Counted from the first letter of the stretch, positions 22,726 through 34,302 are shown. The stretch: DNA of 47,395 nucleotides from Chara braunii (GCA_003427395.1 BFEA01000283.1:1489609-1537003); one strand, 5' to 3'. The notes: generated by a model from the sequence alone, not told the origin. A program made the numbers and translations.

Positions 22726-23563
22726 TTTTTTTTTTTTTTTTTTTTTTTTTCATCTCTCATATCCCCTCACTTTTACTCAATATATCTGGCCAACTCCCCG
22801 TCCTGGTTCAATTACACCTGATTCGAACCCGAAATCAAACGGGTGCATGTCCCCTCTTGTCCAACCTAACGTTCCTCCAACCTCCCTCGCATCTAGCCGT
22901 CACCCCCGCCTGATGCGTTTGAGTTGGAACTTCGTTCTCACTTTTCCTTCTCTTCTTCGTTCCCTCTCTCTCACCACTCTCCCTCTCACCTCACTTGCTG
23001 CACCATCTCGATGCACCATCCCGCTGCACCATCCCGCTGCACCGTCTCGCTGCACCATCTCCCTCTTGACCGGTCGCTGTTCTCAATCTCCCCCTCCAAA
23101 GCCCCATTCCATCATCCCATGGGTCTGGCCTGGTTTCCCGGCAGGTTCATACAGCTCTCGTAGTAGTTACAGGGATACAAACAACGACCGACAGGCGTAT
23201 GCAACCTGCCGTGAGGGGATAGCCATTCTGGCGTTGGGTCTTGTGGCGACATGATAACAACCATAAGACATATGGGCATCATGTGACACTTTAAGTGAGG
23301 ATAAATGGTCAGTATATGAGGTGTTGACATGGCAAATGTGCCTGTGGGGCGTTTTGAGCCCTTCGTACATGAATAGTCGTTATCAAATGCGAATTAACAA
23401 AAAAAGGGCAGAGGCTCTTTATATGACACCTTGACAATGTTGTCCTAGCAAGGTGTTGCCAACGACTGTGACAGACAGTACACGATTCAAAAGGGCATCG
23501 TGGCTAGGTGTTGCCAACGACTCTGACAGACAGTGCATGGTGCCTGTTTTCCATAAAAGGTCA
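22725..23563. other. Poly(T), 13-bp minisatellite and unassigned sequence
   Basis: 26 T at 22725-22750. Five copies of a 13-base unit TGCACCATCCCGC at 22999-23063 in a pyrimidine-rich stretch. From 23430 to the gap, two copies of GTGTTGCCAACGACT-GACAGACAGT (~23454 and ~23509). No gene. Confidence 0.6.
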
Positions 23564-24088
23564 NNNNNNNNNNNNNNNNNNNNNNNNNNNNNNNNNNNNN
23601 NNNNNNNNNNNNNNNNNNNNNNNNNNNNNNNNNNNNNNNNNNNNNNNNNNNNNNNNNNNNNNNNNNNNNNNNNNNNNNNNNNNNNNNNNNNNNNNNNNNN
23701 NNNNNNNNNNNNNNNNNNNNNNNNNNNNNNNNNNNNNNNNNNNNNNNNNNNNNNNNNNNNNNNNNNNNNNNNNNNNNNNNNNNNNNNNNNNNNNNNNNNN
23801 NNNNNNNNNNNNNNNNNNNNNNNNNNNNNNNNNNNNNNNNNNNNNNNNNNNNNNNNNNNNNNNNNNNNNNNNNNNNNNNNNNNNNNNNNNNNNNNNNNNN
23901 NNNNNNNNNNNNNNNNNNNNNNNNNNNNNNNNNNNNNNNNNNNNNNNNNNNNNNNNNNNNNNNNNNNNNNNNNNNNNNNNNNNNNNNNNNNNNNNNNNNN
24001 NNNNNNNNNNNNNNNNNNNNNNNNNNNNNNNNNNNNNNNNNNNNNNNNNNNNNNNNNNNNNNNNNNNNNNNNNNNNNNNNNNNNNNNN
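23564..24088. other. Assembly gap (525 N)
   Basis: A run of N directly followed by (GA)n. Homology with 24830-25247 suggests the gap was caused by a microsatellite-bearing copy of the same repeat. Reading frames across the gap are meaningless. Confidence 0.95.
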
Positions 24089-24139
<51 letters not shown>

Positions 24140-24800
24140 CCTTGCTTTAACCCGGAAAGGCATTGACAGATACTAGTTGAACAACGAATCAATTCGCAGA
24201 TATCGGTTTGGTGACTGAGTTTGGTGACTGAGCACCTTCAACAAGTGTCAAACAGTCGTGCGGATGGCCATGCATTCTAAGGGAACCTTGATGCTAGGTG
24301 TGGATTTGCTTGCCGCAGGTTAGCACTTGCTGGGCAGTCTTGGATGCTGAAGTCCACCACCGGGGGAAGGTTTGATGGTCTGTGGTGGGACTTCCTGTTG
24401 GATTTGGATCTGTTTCGAGCAGAGTTTCGCACTCAAGAAATAGAATTGAACTTCAGATCCCGCAGGTTAGCAGTTCTTGGACATTTGCACTCTAAGGGAA
24501 CCTTGATGCTGGGTGTGGATTTGCTTGCCGCAGGTTAGCAGTTGTTGGGCAGTCTTGGATGCTGAAGTCCTCCACCGGGGGAAGGTTTGATGGTCTGTGG
24601 TGGGACTTCCTGTTGGATTTGGATCTGTTTCGAGCAAAGTTTCGCACTCAAGAAATAGAATTGAACTCCAGATCCCGCAGGTTAGCAGTTCTTGGACATT
24701 TGCATGGACAACTAGCGGATTGCTTGTGGTGTTCTCGGGGTACAAACCACAAGTCAGAGTAAACTCTCATTTAGATGGACAACATGAACGCACACCACTG
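24089..24800. repeat. (GA)n-headed repeat with 215-bp tandem duplication
   Basis: (GA)n 24089-24137 leads into TCCTTGCTTTAACCCGGAAA and TAGTTGAACA. GGGAACCTTGATGCT occurs at 24281 and 24496, marking two 215-base copies that share GGTTTGATGGTCTGTGGTGG and GATTTGGATCTGTTTCGAGC. A third, internally deleted copy lies at ~25370-25515. Confidence 0.85.
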
Positions 24801-25179
24801 GCTTAGTGTTGCTGTGACAGACAGTACACGGTTCAAAAGGGCATCGTGTTGGGTATGTGGTGCCTGTTTTCCGTAAGAGGTCAGGGGTCCGGCACCCGAT
24901 ACCTTGCAAGTTGATGGACTGAACCTGTCAACTGTGGTCGGACGGAACACCCAGTTGGTGCACGACATTTGGCAACTTGAACAGGCAACACGTCAGTACC
25001 CCTGCAACAAATGTGTCGACCATTTATCTTCCCAGAAGGACCTCCTTTTCCGGTTGACAGATAGTAGTTGAACACCAAATGATTCGGGAGTTAGTGGTGT
25101 TCGACAGAGCACCTTAAGGAAGTGGTAAACAGTCGTTCGCTCTCGATGCCGATTGCCAATAGCACTGTTCGCGCGCGCG

Positions 25180-25249
<70 letters not shown>

Positions 25250-25625
25250 CCTTGCTTTAACCTGGAAAGGCATTGACAGATACTCGTTGAACAGCGAATC
25301 AATTCGCAGAATATCAGTTTGGTGACTGAGCACCTTCAATAAGTGTCAAACAGTCGTTGGTTGTCTGTGCGGATGGCCACGCACTCTAAGGGAACCTTGG
25401 TCTGTGGTGGGACTTCCTGTTGGATTTGGATCTGTTTCGAGCAGAGTTTCGCACTCAAGAAACAAAATTGAACTCCAGATCCCGCAGGTTATGAGTTCTT
25501 GGACATTTGCATGGACAACTAGCGAAATTCTCGGGGTACACACCACAAGTCGGAGTGAACTCTCATTTAGATGGACAACATGAACGCACACTATCAGCGC
25601 GGTGATACAATACGGATGTTGGCTT
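24726..25625. repeat. Dispersed palindromic element, two copies
   Basis: CTCGGGGTACA, then a palindromic core (GGAGTGAACTCTCATTTAGAT type), then GCACAC at 24726-24800 and 25525-25620. The 25525 copy continues into a segment that is also found near 30930-31080. Confidence 0.65.
25169..25247. repeat. Compound (CG)13(GA)n microsatellite
   Basis: Alternating CG at ~25170-25195 passes without a break into GA to 25247. The same downstream TCCTTGCTTTAACC as at 24138 follows, so the dinucleotide tract is a fixed part of a dispersed repeat. The CG tract could adopt Z-DNA. Confidence 0.85.
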
Positions 25626-26144
25626 ATCATTTGCATGGACAGATCAATAACATAGATTCGTAACATTCATTCTTGTCATCGCAAACATCGATCCCCTCCT
25701 TGACATGAGCATGTATAGGACTGTAAGACATTGGCATGAACATCGGAGATCGAAACACTTGCAAGGTTATCGGCATGTCATTTCTTTGCATGGACAAGAT
25801 ACATAACATGCATTCAGAACATTTACTCTTGTCAGCGCAACGTGGAAATGGAAACACTCGCAACTTGCATAGTTTTTTCCTTACATTGCACCTTCGTAGA
25901 TGGAAACACCGCACACAGAGTTGCGAGAAATGTTCAAATCACTGACCCGCACATTGCAACGTAGACAGGGGTTGTTTCCGGAAAAACATTCAAAGCAAAA
26001 AATCAGTCAATCACACGTTGCCTCTCGCACCTATTGCAACTATTGCCTCTCCCATCTCTATCTACTACTTCATGTCCACCATTTCAGGTTGCACATGCAC
26101 ATGCACGTCATGTTCCACAAAATTGTACTTTAACATGTTTTCCC
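25626..26144. other. 3' flank of X1, part of a segmental duplication
   Basis: Gene-free. GATCCCCTCCTTGA(C/T)ATGAGCA (~25690) and GAGATCGAA(A/G)CA(C/T)TTGCAAGG (~25747) recur near 30650 and 30717, so the two intergenic stretches are related. Confidence 0.6.
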
Positions 26145-27143
26145 TTAAACACAAGGTCTGACCACACGTCCGTATCTTGTGACATACGGGGTTTCCCACG
26201 GACGAGGTCGTGAATGGAAGCCATACATAGCATTCATAGATGATCCATACACATGGATCTGCGGCTCGTCGACTATTGCATTTTCCGAAAACACGGACAT
26301 GTATTTCATCCTAACAAACCCTCCGGGTCGTGCTAAGGAATTCCCAATACAGTCTCGTATGTCGGACACTTTCTTCCACCTCATAAAATAATTCTAAACA
26401 TCTGACCTGACCTGCTCTTACGAAATCTGACCGCCCATCTACATCGGGGCGAGACATCACCGGCTTGAATTTGTAATCCTGTTGTACCATCTCGTTCCGT
26501 GACACGAGCACAACTGCATCCACGAGTTTTCTACTTTTGTCTGAAGAAGCCACACATAGCACTCTGGCGAAAGGACATCCGTCATCAGTCAACTGCACAC
26601 AACAATATGATATAGTTTGTGGAGAAGTCCCTGGGCAACGGGGTGGGTAGTGTTCCAAGAATGAACAACGACGAGCGCAGTCCACCAACTCTTGTTTCTG
26701 CGAACTTTCCCAAGTTCGTGGCGAAGATGTGATGTACTCGCAGTGGAGGCGACGTCTGAAGCTGGTACGGTAGCGGATCAGTTTATCCTTATCGTCCAGG
26801 GTCTTTCGCTGGAGGACACCATCAGGCAGTGCAATGAGGCTCCCGAACTCTAACATGTTGGCAAACTTGTAATGGCTTGCCCAAGGGCAGGCACGCTTCA
26901 TCGCCTTCCAATCATTATCGTTCCATTCATCAAGATGTCGGTTCATGTACGGGACGACAGTCATTCATGGGTCCTCGTCGAAGTCCTCCTTGGCTGCTTC
27001 ATCGATCCACGTTTGACCGTCATGATGCCGCACCGATCTCGCACAAGGTGAAACGGTCTTGCTAAGCGCATGTGCTTCTCGGGACTCAAGCGCATGTGCA
27101 TCCCGTGACTCATGCTGACGCTTGTCGAAGGTCTCGACAACAT
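26145..27143 (-). pseudogene. X1: unrecognised family X protein, broken
   Basis: First of four minus-strand paralogues. Candidate start ATG 27143, just inside a splice-acceptor-like TGTGTAG/GGAGTG junction. Defects judged against X2 and X4: a 1-base frameshift near 27053, TGA 26965-26967 where X4 has Trp (…DPW-MTVVP…), and a 1-base frameshift near 26367. Family landmarks in order: MTVVP, CPWASHYKFANMLEFGSLI, SPRTW, KQELVDCAR, YPPRCPG, SYCCVQL, RVLCVAS, LVDAVVLVSRNE, EVEE, IRDCIGNSLARP, FVRMKYMSVFSE, GSSMNAMYGF. Total ~330 residues. Cys-rich but without a zinc-finger spacing I can name. No signal peptide or membrane span is evident. Function unknown. Confidence 0.65.
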
Positions 27144-27293
27144 TACACTCCCTACACATCACGGACACACAAACGACACATACGGACGTGCAGACCGTCG
27201 TAAATAAAGTTAGCCAATGATAAGTCCCCTGGTGCGGCCAACACTCAATCGTTACGCCCCGCACTATATATCGACAAGCTCCTCACTTAAGCA

Positions 27294-27366
27294 AAGTGCG
27301 AGTGAAATCTCACTTACGTGCGAGTGAACTCTCACTTAAGCAAAGTGCGAGTGAACTCTCACTTAA
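27294..27366. repeat. Triple palindrome array directly 3' of X2
   Basis: Three head-to-tail copies of AAGTGCGAGTGAACTCTCACTT or a variant, each a 10-bp inverted repeat around GA. The X2 stop codon (27359-27361) falls inside the last copy, so the X2 3' UTR would start with these hairpins. Confidence 0.8.
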
Positions 27367-28362
27367 GTCTGACCACACGTCCGGATGTAGTGACATTCGG
27401 GGTTCCCCGGGGACGAGGTCGTGAACCGAAGCCATACAAAGCGTTCATTGATGATCCGTATACGCGGATCTGCGGTTCGTCGACTGATGCAATCTCCGAA
27501 AAACGGAGACGTATTTCATCCTAACAAACACTCCCGGTCGTGCTAAGGAATTCCCTATACAGTCCCGTATGTAACACACTTTCTCTTCCACCTCATGCCA
27601 CAAAGAAAAGTTTTGGACCTGCCCTGCTATCACCAAATCTCGCCACCCATCTACACGTTCAGGCCCGCGCGTCGGCACGAATTTGGACCCTTCAATTACC
27701 ACCTCATTGCGCGATACAAGCACAACTGCATCAACGAGTTCCCTACTCTTGTGCGAAGCAGCGACATACAGAACTCTGGTGAAATCAGATCCGGACACAG
27801 TCAACCGCACACAACAGTACGACACAGCTCGTGGAGAAATCCCGGGGCAACGGAGTAGGTACTGCTCTAGGAACGAGCAGTGACGAGCGCAGTCCACCAA
27901 CTCTTGTTTCCGCGAGCCTCCCCAAGTTCGTGGCGACGACCTTACGTAGTGGCACTCGAGGCGACTGAAATAGTGACTAATGCAGCTTAGTGCTCTGCAC
28001 ATACGGTTCAGGAACTTCTGTCCGAGGACAGCGTCAGGCAGTGGGATGAGGTTCCCCAACTCCAACATGTTGGCGAACTTGTACTGGCTTGCCCAAGGGC
28101 AGAGTCTCACCATCGTGTCCCAATTGCCCTCGCCCCAATCGTCAAGATGCTCGTCCATGCACGGGACGACGGTCATCCATAGGTCCTCGTCGAATTCCTC
28201 TGCGGTCGCTTCGTGGATCGAAGTCACACCGTTGAAATACCGCACGGATCTCGCACAAGGAGGAAATGGTTCTTCCAATCGAATGTGCATCTCGGGACTC
28301 ATGGTCCGTGGTGTCGAGAAGATCGACTCCATGATCTGTGGTGTCGAGAAGGTCGCCTCCAT
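27359..28362 (-). pseudogene. X2: best preserved family X copy
   Basis: ATG 28362 (MEATFSTPQ) lies nine bases inside the conserved GTGTGTAG/GGTGCG junction. The frame is open for ~300 residues with all family landmarks: WMTVVP, CPWASQYKFANMLELGNLIP, SPRTW, KQELVDCARH, LRCPGISPRAVSYCCVRL, RVLYVAASHKSRELVDAVVL, EVEEKV, IRDCIGNSLARPG, FVRMKYVSVF. A 1-base deletion near 27497 (VSVF, then out of frame) is the only clear defect; the alternative frame then gives VDEPQIRVYGSSMNALYGF and stops at 27359. The lesion might be an assembly error, in which case the gene could be intact. Function unknown. Confidence 0.6.
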
Positions 28363-28479
28363 TACGCACCCTACACACCATGCACACATACCAAACGATA
28401 CACACTGGCACGTTGACACTCTTGAACATAGTTGGCGAACGGGAACTGCCGTGGCCACGCCCACACGCAGTCGTCAAGC

Positions 28480-28635
28480 GGATTGCTCGGGGTTCAGAGC
28501 ACAAGTGCGAGTGAACTCGCAGTTAGATGGAGAGCCAGGTGGTCACACCACTGAAGTGGAATGCTCGGGGTGCACACAACAAGTGCAATTGAACTCGCAT
28601 TAAGATGGAGAGATAGGTGCGCATACCATGAACTC
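28480..28635. repeat. Two palindromic elements between X3 and X2
   Basis: TGCTCGGGGTTC…AAGTGCGAGTGAACTCGCAG at 28486-28555 and TGCTCGGGGTGC…AAGTGCAATTGAACTCGCAT at 28560-28630. They lie ~120-270 bases upstream of the X2 start, so they sit in its presumed promoter. Confidence 0.7.
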
Positions 28636-28690
28636 ATGTGTGTAATGTATAAGGAAATCGGCGTGTAACATCCGTTCAGAACTTTCACTT

Positions 28691-29520
28691 CTACCGATGA
28701 CGACAGGCCGGTGTGTACATGCGTTCATTCAAAGTTCGAACAGGCAACCCGAACGTAAGACACTGCGGTGCATCGACTGGAGCATCCTCTGCGAACATAA
28801 AAATATATTTTATGCGAACGAACCCGGTCCTTCCGGCAAGAGACCTGCCTATAGCATCCCGTATAGAGGACGCTTGAGCTTCAACCTCACGCCATGCGTC
28901 CACATCGTCCACCTTACCCCCGATTACCGAATCCCATGGCCCTTCGAATTCTATTGTGACCAAACCCATCCCGTCTCTCCCGAGGTTCAACTCATTCCTG
29001 GACACGTAGACCACAACGTCAGTCAAGGTCCTATTCCGATTTGAGCACGTGACGCAAAGGACCCTAGATAAGAATAACTTTCCGAGATGCAATCTAACGC
29101 ACCAGAAGGAAACTGCTCGAGACAACAGCCCTGGAGAGCGCAACGGGTACTCATCGAGGAACTCGGAATGTCGTGCACAGACAAGCAACTCGTGTTTCAG
29201 CGCACGGGACCATGTGCGAGGCGAAGCTGTCACGACGTTGCAGGCCAACACATTGTGATAATGAGCAATATTCAGCTTTGCACTCAAGCGACGACACCGA
29301 ACTGAACCGAGCACAGCTCCAGGCACGGGAATGAAACTCCCAAACTCGCACATGTTAGCGAACTTGTAGTCATCCGCCCACGGACACTCCCTGAGCATTT
29401 TGTCTCATTCTTGCTCTTTCTACGAGTCCAGAGGAGCATTAGTGAACGGGGGGACGTTCATCCAAGGATCACACTCCATCTTGTCTGTTGTCGCACCGTC
29501 AATAACAGTGGAGTCTCCAC
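28691..29520 (-). pseudogene. X3: divergent family X copy with two Trp-to-stop codons
   Basis: The frame MECDPWMNVPPF (ATG ~29489; frame open upstream to ~29520) is interrupted by TAG 29420-29422 and TGA 29405-29407. Both fall where sister copies have Trp. After that it is open to 28691: CPWADDYKFANMCEFGSFIPVPGAVLG, SPRTW, HELLVCARH, YPLRSPG, VSFWCVRL, RVLCVTCSNRNRTLTDVVVYVSRNEL, EVEAQ, IRDAIGRSLAG, FVRIKYIFMF, VDAPQ, LNERMY. The C-terminus differs (lacks SSMNALYGF). More diverged than X1 and X2 are from each other. Unknown function. Confidence 0.6.
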
Positions 29521-30040
29521 TGCCCGAGACGTGCAGCGCGCATGGGGGAAAAGGGTATGCCATGCGCTCACGCTAATTACCCAGGATAATCAACTCCGAC
29601 ATGGCCATCGCGATCGGTAAATGCCCTGCAGGCCACGATAATCAGCAAATGCTTTCACCCAGCTCACAGGGAAAGAAAATAACCATGCCCCCCAAGGACG
29701 TCCGTCGGAACTCCGATGACGGGCGTCTTGTTGAACACGACCACCACCGCACGGCCGCACTGCATCCAGCCGGGCGAGAAGTACATCAACGGGCATGGCA
29801 GGAGAGAGAGAGACAGAGAGAGAGAGAGACTCTAGTTGAACAGCGAGTCAATTCGCGGTTATCGGTGTTCGACAAAGCACCATAAGGAAGTGTCAAACAA
29901 CACTACATGTATGCAACGTCGAGCACCCATGGGCACGTATACAAGCAACGAAAGTGATCACGAGCCTTCTGCATCGGTTGAAATGACCACCTTCACGAAG
30001 TGCCAAACAGTCGGCGGTCTGAGGTCTCTAGTGCTAAAAG
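29521..30040. other. Gene-free interval with GA-headed repeat fragment
   Basis: (GA)n at ~29803-29830 precedes TCTAGTTGAACAGCGAGTCA, the same sequence that follows the GA tracts at 24137 and 25247; AGGAAGTGTCAAACA follows. No gene. Confidence 0.6.
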
Positions 30041-30590
30041 CATTCTTAGGGGACGTTGTGGCCGTGTTCAGTACTGCTTGGCGTAGCACTAGATGCTCAC
30101 CAAACAGTTTTGGATGCCGATCCTATGGATACTTCATATGATGCTTACAACCAAGCAGCGGCTGATTGTAGGACCTTCTATCCGGTGTGGATCTTTGAGA
30201 GCAGATTTGACGCAATCTACCGTTAGATCCATTCCGGCGAGGGGGACCTGCCATTCTGCCGCTGTTTACTGTACTCATCATATGGAAATCGACGACGTGA
30301 GGAACCGACAATGAACATTCTTAGGGGACTTTGCGACCCTGTTTGGAACTTATTGGCGTGGCACTAGATGCTCACCAAACAGTTCTGGATGACGGTTATC
30401 TCGACACATCATATGATGCCTTACAAGCATATTGTGGTCGGATCCCGGCCCCCATCCCCGGTGTGGATCTATGAGAGCAAATTTGACGCAATCCACCGTT
30501 AGATCCACATCGGAGAGGCGGACCGGTCATCCTGCCCTTGTTTAGTGTAGTCATCATGTGAGAGTCGACATCGCAAGAACCCGACGATGT
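30041..30590. repeat. 275-bp tandem duplication
   Basis: CATTCTTAGGGGAC occurs at 30041 and 30316, and GCACTAGATGCTCACCAAAC at 30086 and 30361. Two copies of 275 bases, both carrying CGGTGTGGATCT and TTTGACGCAATC. Confidence 0.85.
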
Positions 30591-30837
30591 TCCAATTGGG
30601 ACGTGCTCTTGCTTCGTGATGTGCAGGTGCTTACCGGAGGCTCGTTCGATCCCCTCCTTGATATGAGCAGTTTTTTATCGAAAACATGCATGCATCCCAT
30701 CACATGAAGATGAGAGATCGAAGCATTTGCAAGGTCTCTATTTCGGAAGTCGGGAGAAACGGAGAGATGGAAACATTTGTAGGTTGCCTGTCGTTTTTGA
30801 AAGGTCAAGTTGAGGTCAAGTTGAAGCAAAGTGCGAT

Positions 30838-30965
30838 GGAATTGCTCGGGGTTCACACCGGAAGTGCGAATGAACTCGCACTTATATGGAGAAGCAGGCA
30901 CGCACACCATCAGCGCGATGATTTAATATGGACATTGACTTGTCATTTGTATATTATCCGGTGAA
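30838..30965. repeat. Dispersed palindromic element
   Basis: TGCTCGGGGTTCACACC, then AAGTGCGAATGAACTCGCAC…TTATATGGAGAA, then ACGCACACCATCAGCGCG. The arms AAGTGCGA/TCGCACTT pair perfectly. Same family as at 24726, 25525, 28486 and 28560. Confidence 0.7.
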
Positions 30966-31059
30966 AATGTCATCAAATCTTTGGGTGGAGAAGATACATA
31001 TTCATTCCTATAAGTAACTTTTGTCATCGTCTTCAAGTTGCCTACTGTTTTTCTAAAGG

Positions 31060-31800
31060 TGAAGTTGCATACCACAAGGAGAGTTTCCAGAAATCATTCA
31101 ATGCAAAAAAATCATTCAATGGCAGATTGCAAAGTACACAGAGGCGTTTTAAAAAACAATTTAATACAAAATTGCAAAGTACACGGAAGCTTTCAAAAAT
31201 TCACAAAGCACATGTAACCTTTCCAAAAATCATTGAAGGACACGTTCTAAGGCACATGTAGGCATTCCAAAAATCATTCAAGCCCACGTCGTATAGTCTA
31301 CATGACATGCCCTTATCTACAGAAGACGCTTCCGCACAGTCTATATGACTCGCCCTCTTCACCACAAGCCGAAAAGTCCTGCATTACACATGAAACGAAC
31401 CCTATCTCTAATACGAACATGTCGAACACAAGTTCAACCGAAGACCTACACGAAAGCTGATTCAAGCTGAAGACCTACACAAACACTGATTCGTGCCGAA
31501 GTCCTGCATTAAACAAAAGGTCATCCGAACCCGACACGATGTTCACCTGCCTCGCAAGTTCCACACAGAAGCTTATCCAAGCTCGACATGATGTCCACAA
31601 CGTGACATCCGAGCCCTGCAGGATGTTCACCTGCCTACACAAGTCCTACACAGAAGCTCATCCAAACCCTACATGATGTCCACAACACGATAGGGCCAGA
31701 CCCACTGCAAAAGGAGTGAGGAGATAAATGGGAGTCTATTCGCATATAAAATCCGAATATCCTGAGACGATGAGTATCTTCGTAGCATACGTCGCGTGGA
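31060..31800. other. Gene-free interval with degenerate short repeats
   Basis: Repeated TCCAAAAATCATTCAA-like phrases (31090-31285), then an 84-base tandem duplication beginning TTCACCTGCCT (31542 and 31626) with ACATGATGTCCACAAC. No coding support. Confidence 0.6.
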
Positions 31801-31817
31801 AAGAGTTAGTACGATGT

Positions 31818-32590
31818 TCATGGTAGCAGCCCTAGCGTGTACAGTCTTCGAGCAGCCTCCCGCGATCGTCGTCGTTGCTCTCGTCTATGTTGAACTCGAT
31901 TAAAAGGACTTGGTTCGGGAATTCGGGCCTTAAGATCTGCTTCGATATCCGGCAAGTCGTGCATGAGTATATCTCTTAAATCTCGATTCAAATTGCTCCA
32001 GCGACGGATTTCGAACGGACAACAGTCTCCCCAGAACGGGGGACTGTCATCATCTTCTCTCACGCCGGATACAAGGAATAATTCTCCATCCAAACACAAG
32101 GCGATATGCATGATGACGATCGATAAGAAAAACGTAATGGCACGCTCACAACCTTTCGGCATTCTATCGAAAGATGTGCTGGTTACGTACGAATAATACA
32201 AACAGCTTCTCAACTCCCCTTCGGACGCAATATAGAAATCAATTCTGAAGACGGGCCTGTCACGCAGTATGGCCATCACAATGTACTGAAAAGCTGGGGT
32301 AGACGGGGGCGAAACAAACGGCTGGACACGAGCGCGAATATCTTCAGGGACCGGAAGGTAGCGGCAACAACTCTGGGAAGCCCAATGTTGCCAAACCACT
32401 CTAAACCATAAATGTTCTCAGTTGCGGCAACAACTGCACTTCGCAGACTTTCGCAGTAGTCGAGGTCTCTAACAACGACCGTCCACTTCCGGACGACATC
32501 CTGCATCAGAAGAGAGAATAGCGCCCTTGCGGGTGTCAAACATTCCACCTTGTCATACACGAAGAGGTGGCTAAACGGCGAAGTTGACAC
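31818..32590 (-). pseudogene. Z: unrecognised singleton protein, one frameshift
   Basis: Two overlapping minus-strand frames (32590-32276 and 32399-31818) join into one ~255-residue product if one T is restored near 32403 (…ATENIYG then FRVVWQHW). The first frame has no ATG: it opens at GTG 32590 after CATCAG, which could be a splice acceptor. Visible features: an LTPARALFSLLMQDVVRKW start, a YLPVPEDIRARVQPFVSPP segment, a mildly hydrophobic FFLSIVIMHIALCLDGELFLV stretch, an acidic EDDDSPPFWGDCC patch and an Arg-rich tail (RREQRRRSREAARRL). Lies downstream of Y1 on the same strand. Function unknown; no other copy in the window. Confidence 0.5.
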
Positions 32591-33023
32591 CGGCTGATGT
32601 TGGCAAAGTGTGAATGAACTCGTAATTAGATAGACAGTTTGTGATGCAACGGGGTATACCGAACGGGATGGGGCATGATGAACGATAGATAAGTAAGGGG
32701 GTGAACATGGAATTCAATGGGTTGTAAGCATAGTGCGAGTCTATTCGCAATAGAGAAAACACGAAGCAACTAATTCAGAACGCCGCTAGTGAAGATGAAG
32801 ATGTCCAGCATCGCAGTAAGGTCAGTCGCACACCTATCTCGTATTGTGATGCAACGGGGTATACCGAACGGGATCGGGCATGATGAACGAGAGATAAGTA
32901 AGGGGGCGAACATGGAATTCAATGGGTTATTAGCATAGTGCGAGTCTATTCGCAATAGAGAAAACACGAAGCAACTAATTCAGAACCCCACTACTGAAGA
33001 TGAAGATGTCCAGCATCGCAGTA
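32591..33023. repeat. 205-bp tandem duplication including the Y1 3' end
   Basis: TGATGCAACGGGGTATACCG occurs at 32642 and 32847. Each copy runs through GTGCGAGTCTATTCGCAATA to GATGAAGATGTCCAGCATCG, which is coding (…GHLHLQ, stop) in Y1. So the last ~60 coding bases plus 3' flank of Y1 were duplicated downstream of it. Confidence 0.85.
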
Positions 33024-33890
33024 AGGGCAGTCGCACACATATCTCGTCTTCCCGTTGCGCAGAGTCACTTCCTGGGGTCCGGAGGCTGAATCATCCAGAT
33101 GGAGGTAAGCAAATCGTAATTCGTTGTCCCTATGTTCGACTGTGAAATTTATTTCATCGTAGCTATCAAAGAGGTAGTGAAGTTGTTGGTGCACGAAACA
33201 GTCAACCCGCAAATGCATCTCATCTTTGAGTGCTTGATCTATGGCGAGCCTGTTTTTGAACCGTGCAAGGGAACCAGTACGGCCGAATGTGTGAAATGCT
33301 TGGAAAGAAGTGAGTTTGACACCGTGAAATTCCTCCCTTGCGAGAAAAAGAACTCTCATTTGTCGACCGTCCACCTTCACGGCAGTGAAGAGCGTCACGA
33401 CGGTGGTGCCTTGATTACACACCCTCGCTCAACCGAAGTAGTCCATGATCATCGGCGTCGACTTCGTCGGTTGGTCGAGGCCAAACCAGACACACAGTTT
33501 TTGATGCAACTTGTCCAACGACGCCCACTTAAGTTTCTCACATAAAATGTGTCATGCTTCAACCATCTTAGAAGTTTGGACGGGTTCCACTTCGACGGGT
33601 TCCGTCTTCAGAAGTGACTCCAACCCGATAGGATATGCCTGTACATCCTTCATCGGAGTGTACAAGTACCAAAAGTTCGACCCTACATCACGGCAAATCC
33701 GAAGGTGTCCTTCTTCCGCACTTTGCCACGAAGGGATTTCCCCATCCGGGGCAACATCATCTTCGAGGTGCAGGTAGTCACGGTCCAGACCAGAGCGTCC
33801 AATGTCTTCCCAAATGTTCTTCGACAAAATCATTAGATCGATCTCCGGCGCTGAGGAGTTCCTACTCTGCGATGAAGTCCCGATATCCAT
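32991..33890 (-). pseudogene. Y1: unrecognised family Y protein, two nonsense codons
   Basis: ATG 33890 (MDIGTSSQSRN) follows a GATGTAG acceptor-like junction shared with Y2. One frame runs to 32991 with TGA 33552-33554 (Trp in Y2 and Y3 alignment) and TGA 33429-33431 (CGA in Y3). Landmarks: ILSKNIWE, RDVGSNFWYLY, KLCVW, TTVVTLFTAVKVDGR, RVLFLAREEFHGV, RFKNRLAIDQALKDEM, RVDCFVHQQLHYLFDSYDEINFTVEHRDN, and a C-terminal VCDCPYCDAGH that could bind metal. ~300 residues. No known domain recognised. Confidence 0.6.
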
Positions 33891-33999
33891 TCTACATCAC
33901 CGGAGAAACGCAAGGAAGCGCGTAAGTTGCGATTCTCCCAAGTGCATAAGCAAAAAATACAGGATCTTGATATGCACGAAAGGGTTCGACAATTGGGAA

Positions 34000-34262
34000 T
34001 TGGTTCGCACATCGCAAGAGAGCGCAAGTTTTTTAACCGCCGTCTAATGCCGACTTATTTTGTACACGTCATTCATGTGGGTCGATAAGTGAGAGTAGAT
34101 TCGCACTTTGCAAGTGAGCGCAAGTCCTGCAACCGCCGCCGACTTATTTTCTACACGTCATTCATGTGGGTCGATAAGTGAGAGTAGATTCACACTTCGC
34201 AAGTGAGCGCAAGTCCTGCAACCGCCGCTTAATTTCGACTCCTCTCCAACACGTCATTCGTG
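34000..34262. repeat. ~89-96 bp repeat with CACGTCATTC(A/G)TGTG between Y2 and Y1
   Basis: TACACGTCATTCATGTGG at 34063 and 34152, AACACGTCATTCGTGTGG at 34248. Between them is AGTGAGAGTAGATTC(G/A)CAC, a relative of the intergenic palindrome. Each motif contains an ACGT core and, in the third copy, ACACG/CGTGT arms. It sits upstream of Y1. Confidence 0.75.
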
Positions 34263-34302
34263 TGGAACGGTCAGACTACTCTCTTATTGGGGACCATTTT
34301 CC

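Noticed and set aside
23419-24192. Frames of 200-257 residues
   Set aside because: They run through 525 N and a GA microsatellite.
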